Shown here: in pieces, positions 41,945 through 51,817 of the stretch
How the letters are laid out: each line of letters begins with the position of its first letter
Position numbering within the stretch: the first letter of the stretch is position 1
Assembly: GCF_035917975.1 (NCBI RefSeq)
Contig: NZ_CP109130.1
Span: forward strand, 2,604,001-2,668,000
Source of the DNA: Streptosporangium sp. NBC_01756
GTDB taxonomy: Bacteria > Actinomycetota > Actinomycetes > Streptosporangiales > Streptosporangiaceae
Length of the DNA stretch: 64,000 bases
Reading direction: 5' to 3'
Position numbers and translations under genes: made by a program
The notes under the pieces: generated by a model
Database searches by the model: none
What the model was told of the DNA's origin: nothing
The model's input: the letters and a program-made list of their open reading frames with translations, nothing else

Positions 41945-44536
41945 TCAGGTGTGGCGGCGGGTGAGCAGCACTTTCGTCCGGACGCACAGCGCCGCCATCA
42001 GCGCCGCAAGCAGAGGCAGGCCGACCAGCACACTCGCCAGCGCGAGCCATGGCACGTCGACCTCGGAGGCGAACAAGCCGACCGGCCCACTGTTCACCCA
42101 CTCTCCCTCGACCCAACCTCCGGAGAACTTGCTGAGGTAGCCCACCACGCCGAAGACCAGCCCGATGAGCATCCCTCCCGCCACACCCAGACCGGAGACG
42201 AACGCGGCCTGACCCGCGACGAGGAGACGCTGGACGAGGCCCGTCGCCCCCACAGCCGCCAGCGTGGCCCTGTCGGGGCGGCCCTCCGCCGCGGCCAGCC
42301 CGGTCGCGGCGAACGTTCCTCCGAGAACCAGGACGGCCGCACCGAGGGCGAGGGCGAGCAGCATCGCGGCGCTGCCGTCCTGGAAACCCCGCTCGGTCCT
42401 GACATAGGCCGAGCGGCTGAGGGTCCGCACGGCGGCGTCCAGCCGTGCCTCCTGCTCCGGCGTCACACGCGGCGCGGCCGGATCGACGATGAGAGTGTCG
42501 TACCCGACGGTGAGGCCAAGCTGGGCCGCCAGCGAGACGGGCAGTATCGCGCTCACCAGCGGCTCACCCTGAGGGCGCCGGACGACGGCCGGCACTGAGT
42601 GCGAGGTGCGCTTCTGCAGCTCGGCCGTGAAGACGAGCATCCCGTCGCGCAGCACCCGCGGGTCGAACACGACCGCCTTGCCGGCCGCGAGGGCGGCCTC
42701 CGCGACGGGGTCGGGGCCGCGCAGGAAATAGCGGGCCAGGTCGGCCCCGCCCACGAGCGGCTCCCGGAACCGCATGAAGGGTGTCGGGCAATCTCTCGTG
42801 CAGCCGGGTTGAACCACGATATTGACATGCGAGAAGCCGGGCTTGGCGAGCTCTCCCGCCTCGATCAGCGACACTCCCGGCAGGGCGGAGGCGGTGGCTC
42901 GTTTGATCTCGCGCCAGATCGCCGGGTTGGACCCGTTGGAGGTCACGACCGTGCTCCCCATCAGATACTGAGGCTCATACCTCGTCCCCATCTGAGCGCT
43001 CTGACTGGAAATCACCACCGCCACGCCTGCGAAGACCGCGGTCGCGGCGAGCACCGCGGCCACGGCAGGGGCCGTGCGGCCCCGGTTGCGCGCTGCGTCC
43101 CTGGCGGCCATCCGGAACGGCAGCGGCAGCCGCGTCGCCAGGCGCGCGGCGGCGCCGACCAGCCACGGCGTCAGCAGGACCAGCCCGAGTTGCCCGAGCA
43201 CCGCGCCCGCCAGCAGGCTGACCTGGTACAGCCCGAAGCCCATACCCCGCCTCGACAGGACGGGGCCGATGACGATGATCGCTATCGCTCCCGACAGCAG
43301 CACCAGGCCCAGCACCGGCAGGCCCCGGCGTTCCCTGGCCTGGCCCCGGCGACCGGCCAGCACCTCCGCCACGTCCGTCCTCGACGCCTGGACCGCAGGG
43401 ACGACCGCCGCGAGCAGGGCGCTCACCACCCCCAGGAGCACGACGATCGCGATCCGGCCGATGGGCGCCTCGAAGGGGCCGTGCAGAGCGAGCGGCGTGA
43501 CGGCCGCGCCGATCCCGATCCCGCCCGCAGCTCCGAGCAGGGAGGCCGCGAACCCGAGGGTGAGTCCGTCGGCGAGGACGACGCCGCGCAGGTGGCGGGG
43601 CGAACCGCCCTGCGCGGCGATCAGCGCGAGCTCGCGCCGGCGGCGCCGGATGCCGACGGCGAACGCCGGGCCGGCCAGGAGGACGACCTCCAGCCCGATG
43701 ATGATGGCGCCCAGGGCCACCGTCGTGATGTCGGAACCGTCCACCGCCCTTTGGGGGACGGGGTCCTCCGGGCCGTTCCCCGAGGGCGGAGCATCGACCA
43801 CCTCTCGCGAGAAGACCGCGACGCCGTGCCGGTTCATCTCGCGAACCTGTTGCCAGGAGACGGGGGCGGGAGTGTCGATGAGCCAGTTCGTGCTGACCTT
43901 CCTGCTCCCGTCGAACACGGTTCCCGGAAGCGCGACGATCTCCGGACGTCCGGGCTCGCGCTGGGGCTCGACGACGCCGACCACGGTGACGGCGGCGCCC
44001 GTACCGCTCACCGTGACGGTGCTTCCCTCCCGCAGCTCCGCGCCGGGACTCGCCGCGACCTCCCCCGCGGCCCGCGGCAGGCGCCCGGACAGAAGCTTGT
44101 ACATGCCCTTGGTGATCGGGTCGCGCAGGTCGATCTCCCGGAAGTCGTGCTCCCGGTAGCCCTTCGCCCCCTGGTAACCGGTCCAGGCTAGGCGCGAGGG
44201 GACAACCCGGCTGCCTGGCCCGAAGAGGGTGAGAACCTCCTGCTCCGTCAGATTCCTGTACTGGACGCCACGGCCTCTCGCGTCGATCCGGATAGACCCG
44301 TCGGCGCTCTGCTTCACCGGTTTGTTGGAGGCCCCATCCCGGACGTGGGCGTCGGCCGCCCCGATGTTCCAGTCCAGCCCCTCCCTGGTGGTGACGTCCC
44401 CGGTGGCCTGCCATGTCACGCCGACAGTGAGCAGGAGCACCGGCAGACCGATCATGACCATGATGAGCGCGCTGCGCGCTCTGGCCTGCCCGATCCCCCG
44501 GCGAGAGATCCGAAGCGCGGCGAGGAGAGCGTTCAT
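41945..44536 (-). CDS. FtsX-like ABC transporter permease
   Basis: 863 residues. Two FtsX/MacB-type domains: an N-terminal TM helix (LIMVMIGLPVLLLTVGVTWQ), a large extracytoplasmic part, TM groups at about 270-410 and 490-520, a second periplasmic part and a final TM group (about 735-855). TVALGAIIIGLEVVLLAGPAFAVGIRRRRRELALIAAQGG is the typical FtsX cytosolic loop region. With its ATPase it probably exports a peptide or lipid or acts mechanically. Overlaps the ATPase stop by 4 bp. Confidence 0.88.
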   Translation of the reverse strand: MNALLAALRISRRGIGQARARSALIMVMIGLPVLLLTVGVTWQATGDVTTREGLDWNIGAADAHVRDGASNKPVKQSADGSIRIDARGRGVQYRNLTEQEVLTLFGPGSRVVPSRLAWTGYQGAKGYREHDFREIDLRDPITKGMYKLLSGRLPRAAGEVAASPGAELREGSTVTVSGTGAAVTVVGVVEPQREPGRPEIVALPGTVFDGSRKVSTNWLIDTPAPVSWQQVREMNRHGVAVFSREVVDAPPSGNGPEDPVPQRAVDGSDITTVALGAIIIGLEVVLLAGPAFAVGIRRRRRELALIAAQGGSPRHLRGVVLADGLTLGFAASLLGAAGGIGIGAAVTPLALHGPFEAPIGRIAIVVLLGVVSALLAAVVPAVQASRTDVAEVLAGRRGQARERRGLPVLGLVLLSGAIAIIVIGPVLSRRGMGFGLYQVSLLAGAVLGQLGLVLLTPWLVGAAARLATRLPLPFRMAARDAARNRGRTAPAVAAVLAATAVFAGVAVVISSQSAQMGTRYEPQYLMGSTVVTSNGSNPAIWREIKRATASALPGVSLIEAGELAKPGFSHVNIVVQPGCTRDCPTPFMRFREPLVGGADLARYFLRGPDPVAEAALAAGKAVVFDPRVLRDGMLVFTAELQKRTSHSVPAVVRRPQGEPLVSAILPVSLAAQLGLTVGYDTLIVDPAAPRVTPEQEARLDAAVRTLSRSAYVRTERGFQDGSAAMLLALALGAAVLVLGGTFAATGLAAAEGRPDRATLAAVGATGLVQRLLVAGQAAFVSGLGVAGGMLIGLVFGVVGYLSKFSGGWVEGEWVNSGPVGLFASEVDVPWLALASVLVGLPLLAALMAALCVRTKVLLTRRHT

Positions 44537-45240
44537 CGGGCGCTCTCCAGGGGGACTGCGGTGGAGTCGGCGATCTCGCCGTCGCGCAGGAAGACCACCC
44601 GGTCGGCCCAGGCGGCGTAGCGGGGCTCGTGAGTGACCAGCAACACCGCCGCTCCCGCGTCGCAGCGGGCGCGCAGGAGTTGGAGGATGCCGTCGCCGGT
44701 GGGGGTGTCCAGCGCGCCGGTGGGCTCGTCGGCCAGAAGCAGCCGCCGTTCCCCGACCAGGGCGCGGGCGATCGCGACCCGCTGGCGCTGACCACCAGAG
44801 ATCTCGTCGGGGAACCGGTCGGCGACCTCGCCGAGGCCGACCTCGGCGAGGACCTCCAGCGCCTCACGACGAGCCTGCTTCGCCCTGCTCCCATCCAGCT
44901 CGCGCGGGAGCATCACGTTCTCCGCCGCCGTGAGAGACGGGATCAGGTTGAGATCCTGGAAAACATAACCGACGTGGCGGCGGCGCAGTCCGGCCAGATC
45001 GGCGGCCTTCAGGCTCATCAGCGGCGTGCCCTCGATGACCACGGAGCCGGAGGTGGGCAGGTCGAGTCCGCCCGCCAGGTTCAGCAGGGTCGACTTGCCC
45101 GACCCCGAGGGGCCCATCACCGCCACCAACTCTCCGGCGGTGACGTCCAGGCTCACCCCTCTCAGAGCCGATACGGCCTGCGGGCCGTCATCGTGTACGC
45201 GGCTCACGTCCGCGAGCCGTACGACCGGATCGAAACTCAT
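44533..45240 (-). CDS. ABC ATPase, MacB/LolD type
   Basis: 235 residues. Walker [13 protein letters not shown], signature [15 protein letters not shown], Walker [13 protein letters not shown], switch His in LVTHEP. This is the MacB/LolD/FtsE class that works with FtsX-like permeases, here the next gene (ATGA overlap). Preceded by the PadR gene 49 bp upstream on the same strand, so PadR, ATPase and permease form one operon. Confidence 0.92.
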   Translation of the reverse strand: MSFDPVVRLADVSRVHDDGPQAVSALRGVSLDVTAGELVAVMGPSGSGKSTLLNLAGGLDLPTSGSVVIEGTPLMSLKAADLAGLRRRHVGYVFQDLNLIPSLTAAENVMLPRELDGSRAKQARREALEVLAEVGLGEVADRFPDEISGGQRQRVAIARALVGERRLLLADEPTGALDTPTGDGILQLLRARCDAGAAVLLVTHEPRYAAWADRVVFLRDGEIADSTAVPLESAR

Positions 45241-45289
45241 CGAATCTCCTTGAGCGTGGAGACCCCGGGCTTCAGCCCTGGGAAGGAAG

Positions 45290-45817
45290 TCAACTCTGCT
45301 TCTCCTGTGTCTGGGGGGAGGCCGTGAGCACGGCCTCGCAGTGGTCGAGCCAGCGCTGTTCGGCCTCGGCCTGGAAGATCATCGAGTCGAGCACCAGCCG
45401 CTGCGCGGGACCCGCCGCGCTCGCCCGCTTGGCGCGGGTCAGCTCCTGCAGCGTGCGCATGGTCGTGGTGCGCTGGGCCTGGATGACGGGCCGCACGTCC
45501 GCGGACGCGGTGACCGCCAGCGCGAGTTTGATGACCAGCTCGTCCCGGGGCCGGTCGGACTGGGTGACGGGGGTGCTGAACCATCGCTCCAGCTCGGCCC
45601 GACCGGCCTCGGTGATCGTGTAGACGACCCGGCCCTGGTCGTCCTGCTCGCCGGGGGCCACCAGGCCGTCCCGTTCCAGGCGGGAGAGCGTCGTGTAGAC
45701 CTGGCCGATGTTGAGCGGCCAGGTCGCCCCGGTGGACGCCTCGAACTCGGCCCGTAACTGGTAGCCGTAGCGGGGGCCCTGACTCAGCAGGGCAAGTAGG
45801 CCTTGTCGGATCGCCAT
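45290..45817 (-). CDS. PadR-family regulator of the ABC operon
   Basis: 175 residues. PadR winged helix (GLLALLSQGPRYGYQLRAEF, LNIGQVYTTLSRLERDGLVA) and a C-terminal Vir-type helical domain. ATG 45815-45817 lies 3 bp from a 22-bp perfect palindrome, so it is very probably autoregulated. First gene of PadR-ATPase-permease, an arrangement seen with antibiotic- or peptide-responsive exporters. Confidence 0.9.
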   Translation of the reverse strand: MAIRQGLLALLSQGPRYGYQLRAEFEASTGATWPLNIGQVYTTLSRLERDGLVAPGEQDDQGRVVYTITEAGRAELERWFSTPVTQSDRPRDELVIKLALAVTASADVRPVIQAQRTTTMRTLQELTRAKRASAAGPAQRLVLDSMIFQAEAEQRWLDHCEAVLTASPQTQEKQS

Positions 45818-45820
45818 GGA

Positions 45821-45842
45821 TACTGAGTATGCATACTCAGTA
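45821..45842. promoter_or_regulatory. perfect 22-bp palindrome, PadR operator
   Basis: TACTGAGTAT, then GC, then the exact complement ATACTCAGTA. It lies 4-25 bp upstream of the PadR start and between that gene and the divergent FHA gene. Confidence 0.85.
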
Positions 45843-45905
45843 TGTCCTACGCAAGAGATCCGCATATTCTGGACAGGCTCCGCCCCGGGGGCTGATACTC
45901 GGGGG

Positions 45906-46451
45906 ATGAGCTCGCCCCCTCCCCCGTCCCGCGCGTCCGATGGGGACCGCGATCGTGCGATCAACGAGCTCCGCGACCGCGCCGTGGAAGGCCGGCTCTC
46001 GCATGACACGTTCCTCGGCCGCGTCGACATGGCGCTGCGCGCCCGCAGTCAGGGCGAGCTCGACGACCTGATCGCCGACCTGCCCCCACGGGGCCGGTTC
46101 CGCCGCGCGGTGACCGAGATCGTCTCCTCGGCCTCCGACTTCACCAAACGGGTGGAGTCCGCCTGGCGGCGCCCCCGGCTGCCCCGGCTCGCGCTGCCCG
46201 GCGACAGCCGCATCCGCTACGTGGTCGGCCGCGGTTCGGCCTGTGACCTGGTCCTGGCCGACCTGACCGTGTCACGGGTGCACGCCGAACTCCGGCGCGA
46301 CGAGGACGGCTGGATCGTCATCGACCTCGGCTCGCTCAACGGCACCCGGCTGAACGACTGGCGCCTGGTCGGACCGGCGAAGGTCCGTCCGGGCGACGTC
46401 CTCTCCTTCGGCGACTGCATGTTCCTGGTGATCACCGCCCAGCTGGTCTGA
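45906..46451 (+). CDS. DUF1707 and FHA domain protein
   Basis: 181 residues. The SHOCT-like DUF1707 segment (DRDRAINELRDRAVEGRLSH, FLGRVDMALRARSQGELDDL) is followed by a C-terminal FHA domain (YVVGRGSACDLVLADLTVSR, VHAELRRDEDGWIVIDLGSL, NGTRLND), with the phosphothreonine-binding Arg, Ser and His in place. It probably binds Thr-phosphorylated partners at the membrane. GATACT 6 nt before the ATG suggests a leaderless message. Confidence 0.9.
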   Translation: MSSPPPPSRASDGDRDRAINELRDRAVEGRLSHDTFLGRVDMALRARSQGELDDLIADLPPRGRFRRAVTEIVSSASDFTKRVESAWRRPRLPRLALPGDSRIRYVVGRGSACDLVLADLTVSRVHAELRRDEDGWIVIDLGSLNGTRLNDWRLVGPAKVRPGDVLSFGDCMFLVITAQLV

Positions 46452-47775
46452 GCGTCTCCGCGTTCAGGGGGTAGCGCATCGTCAGCAGGACGCTGATCCC
46501 CGCCAGCAGCGCGGGCAGCAGTGTGCCCCCGTACAGCGCGGCCGTGATCGCCGACTCGGGCTGGGCGACCGGGGTCGCGGGGTCGGACTCCACGAATCCG
46601 GTCGCGCCGAGCAGCCAGCCGAGCACCAGCGCGCCGAGCGCGAAGACCACGGTCTCGCAGGCCGTCCAGAGGCCGGTGAACACCCCGGCGCGGCGCTTGC
46701 CGGTGACCGCCGCGTCGTAGACGATCACATCCGACAGCATGGAGAACTGCAGGAGCTGGAACCCGGCGTAGCCGACGCCGACGACGAGCACGCACGCGTG
46801 CGCGTACACCGACCCGAACCGCTCGGCGAACGCCATCCCGACCGTGCCCGCGGTGAACAGCACCGCCCCGAGGATCATCGCCCCGCGCTTCTCGTAGCGC
46901 TTGGACAGCCAGACCCAGGCCGGCATCGTGACCAGCAGGGGACCGACGACGCACACGAAGAGTGTGGTGGTCGTGCCCGGGTCGCCCAGGACGTAGGTGG
47001 CGAAGTACGGCGCGCCCGCCAGCAGGGTGCCCGCGGCGAACATCTGGGCGCAGCTCAGGCCGAGCAGCACCATGAACGGCCGGCTGGAGCGGGCCGCCGC
47101 GAACTGGGCCCGGATCGACGTCTCGGCCTCGACCCTGGCGACCATCGGGGCACGTGCCGTACCCGCGAAGGAGGCGAGCATGGACACCAGCAGCACGCCC
47201 CCGATGATCAGGCCCATCAGCCGGTAGCCGGAGGCCTCGGTGCCGGCGATCACCGGTGCGACGGCTCCCGACAGCAGGATCGCCAGACCGACGAAGAACA
47301 TCTTCCACTGCAGCAGCGACGAGCGCTCGTGGTAGTCGTCGGTCATCTCCGCGGCCATCGCCTTGTAGGGCACCTCGTAGAAGGCGTACGCCGTCGCGGT
47401 GAGGAAGTAGCAGACGGCGACGTACAGCGCGGCGGGCACGCCGGTGAGCGGCGGGCCGGCGAACGTCAGCGCGAACGTCACGGGCAGCGTGACCGCGCCG
47501 ACGAGCATCCAGGGGCGGCGCGCGCCCAGCCGGGAGACCGTGCGGTCGGAGCGCTGTCCCACCCAGGGGTTGACGAACATGTCCCACAGCTTGGGCAGGA
47601 AGACCACGAGGCCGGCCAGCCACGCGGGAACCGCCAGCACGTTGGTCATGTAGAACAACAGCAGCAATCCCGGGACGGTGGAGAACGTCGCGGTGGAGAC
47701 TGAGCCGATGCCGTAGCCGATGCGGACGCCGCGGGGCACGGTGACGACGGCGGGAGCGGGCTCCGATGTGACCAT
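46432..47775 (-). CDS. GPH-type (MelB-like) cation-sugar symporter, MFS
   Basis: 447 residues, about 12 TM helices. GIGSVSTATFSTVPGLLLLF, then KLWDMFVNPWVGQRSDRT and RRPWMLVGAV are the signatures of the glycoside-pentoside-hexuronide family. Start ATG 47773-47775; another ATG lies 7 codons upstream. Its 3' end overlaps the FHA gene by 20 bp on the other strand. Substrate unknown. Confidence 0.87.
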   Translation of the reverse strand: MVTSEPAPAVVTVPRGVRIGYGIGSVSTATFSTVPGLLLLFYMTNVLAVPAWLAGLVVFLPKLWDMFVNPWVGQRSDRTVSRLGARRPWMLVGAVTLPVTFALTFAGPPLTGVPAALYVAVCYFLTATAYAFYEVPYKAMAAEMTDDYHERSSLLQWKMFFVGLAILLSGAVAPVIAGTEASGYRLMGLIIGGVLLVSMLASFAGTARAPMVARVEAETSIRAQFAAARSSRPFMVLLGLSCAQMFAAGTLLAGAPYFATYVLGDPGTTTTLFVCVVGPLLVTMPAWVWLSKRYEKRGAMILGAVLFTAGTVGMAFAERFGSVYAHACVLVVGVGYAGFQLLQFSMLSDVIVYDAAVTGKRRAGVFTGLWTACETVVFALGALVLGWLLGATGFVESDPATPVAQPESAITAALYGGTLLPALLAGISVLLTMRYPLNAETLRPAGR

Positions 47776-47897
47776 GCGCACATTCAATCGCAGCAAGCAA
47801 CCGCTTGACAGGCCCGAAAGATACGAACATTTCCGTATTGTCGCCAGGCCTGCGATTCCTCATGATCTCCGCAGACACCTAGGCACAGGGAGAAACC

Positions 47898-49448
47898 GTG
47901 CGGTCCTCGCGACGAACCACCATCTCCGTATCCGCCCTCCTGCTCGTCGGTCTCGCCTGGAGCTCGGCCCCGGCGAGCGCGCTCGAACCCACTTCCGGCG
48001 TCACCGACCTGGTCAAGGACATCGACCAGATCCTCAGCGACGCCCGGTTGGCCCCGGGCCGGACGGGGGTGGTGGTCAAGAGCGCCGCCTCCGGCGAGAA
48101 GCTCTACTCCCAGGATCCGGACAAGATCCTCACCCCCGCCTCCAACGCCAAGCTGGTGACCTCGGCCGCCGCGGTCGACTCCCTCGGCCTGGACTACCGT
48201 TTCACCACGAGCGTGCTGTCCACCGGTCGGCGCGCCGGCTCGGTCCTCACCGGGAACCTGTACCTCAAGGGCACCGGCGACCCGACCATGCTCGGCGCCG
48301 ACTACGACGCGCTGGCCGCCCGGGTGGCCGCCTCGGGGATCAAGGTGGTCACCGGCAAGCTGGCCGCCGACGACACCTGGTTCGACTCGGTGCCCCTGGG
48401 CACCGACTGGGCCTGGGACGACGAGCCGTACTACTACTCGGCGCAGATCTCCGCGCTGACCGCCTCGCCCGACACCGACTACGACGCCGGGACCGTCATC
48501 GTCTCGGTCTCCCCCGGAGACGCCGCCGGCAAGCCCGTCAAGGTCTCCACCACCCCCGAGACCGGCTACCTGAAGTTCGACAACCGGGCGACGACCGGGG
48601 CCGAGACCAATGTGACGATCGAGCGGCAGCACAGCACCAACACCGTGCTGATCACCGGGACCGTCGCGGAGAAGTACGACGACTGGGTCACCGTCGACGA
48701 CCCCACCGGATACGCCGCCTCGCTCTTCCGCAAGGCGCTGTCCAAGCACGGTGTGCGGGTGCTGGGCACCACGGCCCGCGAGGCCGCTCCGGCGGGGGCG
48801 ACCACCGTGGCCTCGCACGATTCGATGCCGCTGAGCGAGCTGCTCATCCCGTTCATGAAGCTCAGCAACAACATGCACGCCGAGATCCTGACCAAGGCGA
48901 TCGGCCGCAAGGTCTCCGGCGCGGGGACCTGGAGCGCCGGGCTCGCCGCCGTCACCTCCTTCGGCCAGGCCAACGGCATGCCGGCGCTGCGCATGCGGGA
49001 CGGCTCCGGCCTGTCCCGGGTGGACGGCCTCACCCCCGATGGCATCACGAACCTGCTGACCGCGCTGCGCGCCAAGCCCTGGTTCTCCACCTGGTACGAC
49101 GCGCTGCCGATCGCCGGCGACCCCGACCGGATGGTGGGCGGCACGCTGCGGAGCCGGATGCGCGGCACCCCCGCCGCCGGGAACGTCCACGGCAAGACCG
49201 GGTCGCTGACCGGCGTCACGTCCCTGTCCGGCTACGTGACCAGCGCGGACAACGAGCCCCTGGTCTTCTCCGTGATGCTCAACCAGTTCCTGTCCGCCTC
49301 CCCCAAGGACATCGAGGACAAGATCGCCATCCGGCTCGCCCAGTTCAGCCGGACCGCCCCCGCCGACGTCGCGACCGTCCAGCTCCGCCAGGTCCAGCAG
49401 GACTCCGCCGACGTCGAGTGCTCCTGGCTGAAGCCCGCCGAGTGCTGA
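47898..49448 (+). CDS. dacB: D-alanyl-D-alanine carboxypeptidase/endopeptidase (PBP4 type)
   Basis: 516 residues from GTG 47898. Signal peptide (TTISVSALLLVGLAWSSAPA) cut near ASA. Class C PBP motifs: SxxK as ASNAK (TPASNAKLVTSAAAV), SxN as KLSNNMHAE, and KTG in VHGKTGSLTGV. It trims or cleaves peptidoglycan stem peptides outside the membrane. Followed by a tandem repeat and a strong terminator. Confidence 0.94.
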   Translation: MRSSRRTTISVSALLLVGLAWSSAPASALEPTSGVTDLVKDIDQILSDARLAPGRTGVVVKSAASGEKLYSQDPDKILTPASNAKLVTSAAAVDSLGLDYRFTTSVLSTGRRAGSVLTGNLYLKGTGDPTMLGADYDALAARVAASGIKVVTGKLAADDTWFDSVPLGTDWAWDDEPYYYSAQISALTASPDTDYDAGTVIVSVSPGDAAGKPVKVSTTPETGYLKFDNRATTGAETNVTIERQHSTNTVLITGTVAEKYDDWVTVDDPTGYAASLFRKALSKHGVRVLGTTAREAAPAGATTVASHDSMPLSELLIPFMKLSNNMHAEILTKAIGRKVSGAGTWSAGLAAVTSFGQANGMPALRMRDGSGLSRVDGLTPDGITNLLTALRAKPWFSTWYDALPIAGDPDRMVGGTLRSRMRGTPAAGNVHGKTGSLTGVTSLSGYVTSADNEPLVFSVMLNQFLSASPKDIEDKIAIRLAQFSRTAPADVATVQLRQVQQDSADVECSWLKPAEC

Positions 49449-49477
49449 CCCGCCGACCCGCTGATCGCTGACCTATC

Positions 49478-49512
49478 GACTCACCGACTCACCGACTCAC
49501 CGACTCACCGAC
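49478..49512. repeat. 8-bp tandem repeat, 4.4 copies
   Basis: GACTCACC repeated four times plus a partial copy, 30 bp after dacB. Copy number may vary between strains. The region 49449-49822 also contains the terminator; the remaining part is AT-richer (near 49725-49770) and probably holds the CAP-gene promoter. Confidence 0.85.
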
Positions 49513-49530
49513 AGAAGAGAGTGCAGGACA

Positions 49531-49574
49531 CGGCGGCGCCCCCGTGACGGTCATCCGTCGCGGGGGCGCCGCCG
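49531..49574 (+). terminator. terminator of dacB
   Basis: A 20-bp stem with one G-T pair around a TCAT loop. The apex GACGG-TCAT-CCGTC also occurs in the terminator at 50716-50763. Confidence 0.88.
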
Positions 49575-49822
49575 GGTCACCCGGAAGCCGCCCCCTGATC
49601 TCCGCCGAACAGCCGGGAGCCGGCGATCCGTAAGGGGGTGCCGCCCGACGCCGTTGGATTTTCCTCCCCGCCGGCGTGCGGCCGGGAGCGGTCCCAGACG
49701 CCTCTGGAGGCCCTTCGGTTTACCTGTAACCCAAAACTAATGTCCGAAATTTGCTGACAAAGGGTATCTGTCACCGGCAGAATGCGGGGCCATCCAGCGT
49801 CCACCCCACTGGAGGAACCGAT

Positions 49823-50695
49823 ATGCGTAGACCGCTAGGGGTACTCGCGTGCCTCGGGAGCCTGGCGGCGCTCAGCACGCCGATCGCCACGGCTCAGGCC
49901 GCGACAGCGCCCCAGAGCGTGTGCGGCGTGTACGCGGCCGCTCCCCACGTCACATCCACGGGTAAGATCCAGGCGTCCGCCGCCCGGCTCGGCTGCAAGG
50001 ACACCGCCCTGGTCCGTGTCCGGATCAAGCGCGCCGTGGCCGGTCCCGACCCGATCGTCAGGAGCGCGTCCAAGAGAGGCAGCAACGGTCGGGTCACCGT
50101 CGCGCTGCGGTGCACGCCCGGCGTCTACTACACGGTCGTCACCGACTACCGCGGGCACTCCGGCACGTCCAAGGCGGCGCGACTGTCCTGTTCTCCCACC
50201 GGGACCCCCTCCCCCGCACCCACCGCGACGGCCAAACCCACGGCCACCCCCACGGCGAAGCCCACCGCCGCCCCCACCACACCCCCGCCCGCCGGCACGG
50301 TCGGCACGGCCGACGAGAACGAGGTCCTGCGGCTGGTCAACGCGGAGCGGGCGAAAGGCGGCTGCCAGCCCCTCAAGCACGACGCGCAGCTCCGCAAGGC
50401 CGCCTACGACCACTCGGCCGACATGGCCGCCCAGAACTACTTCAGCCACACCTCCAAGGACGGCCGCAGCTTCATGGACCGCATCCGGGCGGCCGGCTTC
50501 ACCGGCGGGTCGGGCTGGGCGGAGAACATCGCCGCGGGACAGGCGACCCCGGCCGCCGTGACGAACTCCTGGATGAACAGCCCAGGTCACAAGGCCAACA
50601 TCATGAACTGCAAGTTCACCCTCATCGGTGTCGGCGTGGCCAAGGGCTCCCAGGGCTACAAGATCTACTGGACCCAGGACTTCGCCGCCAGATAG
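49823..50695 (+). CDS. secreted CAP (SCP-like) domain protein
   Basis: 290 residues. Signal peptide (RPLGVLACLGSLAALSTPIA, cut near AQA), a Cys-containing N-terminal domain (about 28-125), a Thr/Pro/Ala linker with KPTATPTAKPTA units, then the CAP domain (EVLRLVNAERAKGGCQPLKH, NYFSHTSKDG, GWAENIAAG, WMNSPGHKANIMNCKFTLIG), with the His/Glu pocket present. Exported; bacterial CAP proteins have roles in adhesion or lipid binding, mostly unknown. ATG has GGAGGA upstream. Confidence 0.9.
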   Translation: MRRPLGVLACLGSLAALSTPIATAQAATAPQSVCGVYAAAPHVTSTGKIQASAARLGCKDTALVRVRIKRAVAGPDPIVRSASKRGSNGRVTVALRCTPGVYYTVVTDYRGHSGTSKAARLSCSPTGTPSPAPTATAKPTATPTAKPTAAPTTPPPAGTVGTADENEVLRLVNAERAKGGCQPLKHDAQLRKAAYDHSADMAAQNYFSHTSKDGRSFMDRIRAAGFTGGSGWAENIAAGQATPAAVTNSWMNSPGHKANIMNCKFTLIGVGVAKGSQGYKIYWTQDFAAR

Positions 50696-50715
50696 GCGCC
50701 GAGTCCCTCACCGGA

Positions 50716-50763
50716 AACGGCGACGCCCCCGCGACGGTCATCCGTCGCGGAGGCGTCGCCGTT
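50716..50763. terminator. bidirectional terminator between CAP gene and ilvC
   Basis: AACGGCGACGCC... with its complement, around the same GACGG-TCAT-CCGTC apex as the dacB terminator 1.2 kb away. Confidence 0.85.
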
Positions 50764-50797
50764 CACCCCGAGAACCGCCCCAGGGACGGGATCCGTC

Positions 50798-51787
50798 CTA
50801 CTTGAGCCAGCTCATCATCGGACGCAGCTTGGCACCGGTCTTCTCGATCGGGTGCTCGGCCAGCTCCTCGCGGTAGGCGGTGAACTTCTTCTGGCCGCTG
50901 TCGAACTCGTCCACCAGCTCCTTGGCGAACTCGCCGGACTGGATCTCGGCGAGGATGCGCTGCATCTCCTTCTTGGTCTCCGGCGTCACGATGCGCGGGC
51001 CACGGGAGTAGCCGCCGTACTCGGCGGTGTCGGAGACCGACCAGTACATCTTGGAGACGCCGCCCTCGTACATCAGGTCGACGATCAGCTTCATCTCGTG
51101 GAGGCACTCGAAGTAGGCGACCTCGGGCTGGTAGCCCGCCTCGATCAGGGTCTCGAACCCGGCCTTGATCAGCTCGGACACGCCACCGCAGAGTACGGCC
51201 TGCTCACCGAAGAGGTCGGTCTCGGTCTCCTCGGTGAAGGTCGTCTTCAGCGCGCCGGCGCGGGTGCCGCCGATGCCCTTGGCGTAGGACAGCGCGAGGT
51301 CCCAGGCCGCGCCGCTGGCGTCCTTCTCGACGGCGACGAGACACGGCACGCCGCGGCCCGCGGTGTACTGGCGGCGGACGAGGTGACCGGGGCCCTTGGG
51401 GGCGACCATGGCCACGTCCACGCCCTCGGGCGCCTCGATGAGGCCGTAGCGGATGTTGAGGCCGTGGCCGAAGAAGAGGGCGTCGCCCTCGACGAGGTTC
51501 GGGGCCACGTGCTCGGCGTAGAGGTGACGCTGGATGTGGTCCGGCGCCAGGATCATCGTCAGATCGGCCTCTTCGACGGCCTCGGCGGGAGTGAGCACCC
51601 GCAGGCCGTCGGCCTCGGCCTTCTCCCGGCTCTTGGAACCTTCGGGCAGACCCACCCGGACGTCCACGCCGGAGTCACGCAGCGACAGCGCGTGGGCGTG
51701 TCCCTGGCTTCCATATCCCAGGACGGCCACATGCCGGCCCTGGATGATCGACAGGTCGGCCTGGTCGTCGTAGAAGATCTCAGTCAC
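50798..51787 (-). CDS. ilvC: ketol-acid reductoisomerase
   Basis: 329 residues, class I enzyme. NADP-binding [20 protein letters not shown], metal-binding residues in [15 protein letters not shown] and [21 protein letters not shown] start with AAAGG upstream. Converts acetolactate or acetohydroxybutyrate to dihydroxy acids for Val/Leu/Ile. Third gene of ilvBNC; 30 bp after ilvN. Confidence 0.96.
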   Translation of the reverse strand: MTEIFYDDQADLSIIQGRHVAVLGYGSQGHAHALSLRDSGVDVRVGLPEGSKSREKAEADGLRVLTPAEAVEEADLTMILAPDHIQRHLYAEHVAPNLVEGDALFFGHGLNIRYGLIEAPEGVDVAMVAPKGPGHLVRRQYTAGRGVPCLVAVEKDASGAAWDLALSYAKGIGGTRAGALKTTFTEETETDLFGEQAVLCGGVSELIKAGFETLIEAGYQPEVAYFECLHEMKLIVDLMYEGGVSKMYWSVSDTAEYGGYSRGPRIVTPETKKEMQRILAEIQSGEFAKELVDEFDSGQKKFTAYREELAEHPIEKTGAKLRPMMSWLK

Positions 51788-51817
51788 TTGCTTAACCTTT
51801 CGGGTTTCTCGTACGGC

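Noticed and set aside
42599..44191. 530-codon plus-strand frame across the FtsX-like permease
   Set aside because: Low-complexity R/G/D/H-rich translation typical of the antisense third-position effect; the minus strand has a clear permease.
49478..49512. CRISPR-like array
   Set aside because: Unit is 8 bp with no spacers. No repeat-spacer pattern or cas gene occurs anywhere in the window.
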